Notes under the pieces: model-generated | What the model saw: only the letters and a program-made list of their open reading frames with translations | Database searches by the model: none | What the model was told of the DNA's origin: nothing | Translations under genes and position numbers: made by a program | In this document: positions 62,976 to 64,000 of the stretch, piece after piece | Numbering within the stretch: position 1 is the stretch's first letter | Layout of the letters: every line of letters begins with the position of its first letter | Assembly: GCF_000271845.1 (NCBI RefSeq) | Contig: NZ_JH719394.1 | Span: 130,828 to 194,827 of the forward strand | Reading direction: 5' to 3' | Length of the DNA: 64,000 bases | Source of the DNA: Rhizobium leguminosarum bv. trifolii WSM2297 | GTDB lineage: Bacteria; Pseudomonadota; Alphaproteobacteria; Rhizobiales; Rhizobiaceae

Positions 62976-63151
62976 AATCAATGGACAAAACAAGAAGGCG
63001 AAAATGTCTTTGAGGATGCCTCACTTGACCGGTCGGCGGCTGCCCATCTATTTCGAGATCGGCGAACAGTTTGCGCGTAGAGGTCGCTCGTTACCCGGAC
63101 CGCTAGGAATGCCAGCCGAACAGGGACGCTTCGTACAAGCGGCAGAGGAGA

Positions 63152-63592
63152 ATGAGTGTGAAGAAAATCTCGCCGCCGCTGAGGCAGGAGGATTACGAGG
63201 CGCTCGCCGACCTCAGGTTCGCGCTTCGCCAGTTCATGGACTTCAGCGCGTCTGCCGCCCAGTCGGAAGGACTGCCCGTGCAGCAGCATCAGGCGCTGCT
63301 GGCGATCAAGGGACAGCGCGGAGAAGCCATGACCATCGGCATGCTGGCCGAGCGGCTGATCATCGCGCCCCACACGGCGACCGAGCTCGTCGGGCGGCTT
63401 TCGGATGCAGGGCTGGTCGAACGCCACGTCGATCCGGCCGACAGGCGCCGCCAGACGATCCTGCTGACCGAGAAGGCAGACGAGCTTCTAACGAGGTTGA
63501 GCGCCGTCCACCTTTCGGAAATCAGGGTGATGGCGCCGAAGCTGATCGAGCTTCTCCTCGAGCTTCAAAAGACGGCGTCGAAAGCGGGATGA
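63152..63592 (+). CDS. MarR-family transcriptional regulator
   Basis: A 146-residue MarR repressor with the winged helix MTIGMLAERLIIAPHTATELV, then LSDAGLVERHVDPADRRRQTILLTEKA (DxRxxR-type wing) and flanking dimerisation helices. GAGGAG precedes ATG 63152. It diverges from the ClC gene across a palindrome-bearing region and probably controls it. Ligand unknown. Confidence 0.9.
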   Translation: MSVKKISPPLRQEDYEALADLRFALRQFMDFSASAAQSEGLPVQQHQALLAIKGQRGEAMTIGMLAERLIIAPHTATELVGRLSDAGLVERHVDPADRRRQTILLTEKADELLTRLSAVHLSEIRVMAPKLIELLLELQKTASKAG

Positions 63593-63610
63593 ACGAAGCC
63601 CTGGCGCGGC

Positions 63611-64000
63611 CTATCTCAGGAGCGTCTCTCTGAGGCGATGGATATGGGCAGCGCCGATGCCGCAGCAGCCGCCGATGATCGTGGCCCCGGCGTCGGCCCA
63701 GGAGCAGGCAAAGCGCGAATAGGTGTCGTCGTTCAGATCGTCGCGGGTGCCGTGAAGGCCTTCATTGGCGGGCGCGTCACCTGTTTCCCCTTCGAAGGCA
63801 TTGGCGTAGACGCCGATTTCGATCTGAGCGTCCGACTTCCGGAACACCCGCGCCGCCGTCTCGACCGCCGCCTGCATGACTTCAGGCTTGCTGCAGTTGA
63901 ACAGGAAGGCCGCGGCGCCCGATGACACCGCCCAGGATGCCGCCTCCTCGACACTTTCGCCGGAGCGAAGCTTCGGCTCACCGCTTTCGATGTCTGCCCC
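63611..64000 (-). CDS. Homocysteine S-methyltransferase-family protein (5' end outside window)
   Basis: The visible 129 codons are the C-terminal part of a B12-independent homocysteine/betaine-type methyltransferase: GGCCGIGAAHIHRL is the Cys-Cys zinc motif, and FLFNCSKPEVM with the NC pair supplies the third Cys. The frame stays open to the window edge with no start codon forced, so the protein begins beyond 64000. It would transfer a methyl group from S-methylmethionine or a similar donor to homocysteine. It converges with marR. Confidence 0.85.
   Translation of the reverse strand, partial: GADIESGEPKLRSGESVEEAASWAVSSGAAAFLFNCSKPEVMQAAVETAARVFRKSDAQIEIGVYANAFEGETGDAPANEGLHGTRDDLNDDTYSRFACSWADAGATIIGGCCGIGAAHIHRLRETLLR

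Noticed and set aside
1..64000. tRNA, rRNA, CRISPR and insertion sequences
   Set aside because: No cloverleaf-like tRNA, rRNA segment, regularly spaced repeat array or transposase was seen on reading the window.

Overview
This window reads as a piece of a Rhizobium-group alphaproteobacterial replicon (R. leguminosarum/etli type). It is GC-rich, crowded with ABC importers and short-chain dehydrogenases, and carries a RapA-type cadherin-like agglutinin, an alphaproteobacterial-length S21 gene and a Rhizobium-style intergenic repeat. I saw no rRNA, tRNA, CRISPR array or insertion sequence. Species and replicon (chromosome or megaplasmid) cannot be fixed from the sequence alone.

Layout. 0.3-2.3 kb: a ROK-type sugar kinase homologue with circularly permuted motif order, divergent from trehalose-phosphatase otsB. 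2.5-8.4 kb: AraC regulator, xylose-type ABC importer and two short-chain dehydrogenases. 8.5-11.9 kb: two-component system plus a frameshifted DUF4173 membrane protein gene. 12.2-14.6 kb: small genes, rapA-like agglutinin, rpsU and a truncated AlkB-like remnant. 14.7-19.3 kb: LysR/aldo-keto reductase pair, PPK2, XRE-type regulator and an NTF2-like protein. 19.5-27.8 kb: a LacI-controlled operon with a sugar ABC importer, GMC oxidoreductase and TIM-barrel isomerase. 27.8-28.5 kb: a Phd/VapC toxin-antitoxin pair. 28.8-33.1 kb: an accessory segment with a class III cyclase/TPR protein and a three-gene cassette headed by a thermolysin-like metallopeptidase. 33.5-46.6 kb: biotin carboxylase and 5-oxoprolinase genes, an aminotransferase, and a polar amino acid ABC importer with an RraA-type aldolase. 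46.7-55.9 kb: an IclR-flanked cluster with deacylase, RidA, D-amino-acid-type PLP enzyme, amidohydrolase and ribose-type ABC importer. 56.2-60.2 kb: a sulfur-scavenging monooxygenase and SsuABC-like importer. 60.3-64 kb: a second Phd/VapC pair, a ClC chloride channel divergent from a MarR regulator, and a homocysteine methyltransferase-like gene cut by the window end.

The main theme is scavenging of plant- or soil-derived small molecules: each importer sits with one local regulator and one to four enzymes. The two strongest candidates for undescribed biology are the permuted ROK protein at 318-1403 and the cytoplasmic-type metallopeptidase cassette at 30834-33144, whose two partner proteins match no family I know. 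A third idea links the 5-oxoprolinase, aminotransferase, amino acid importer and RraA aldolase genes into a route for gamma-substituted glutamates; this is inference.
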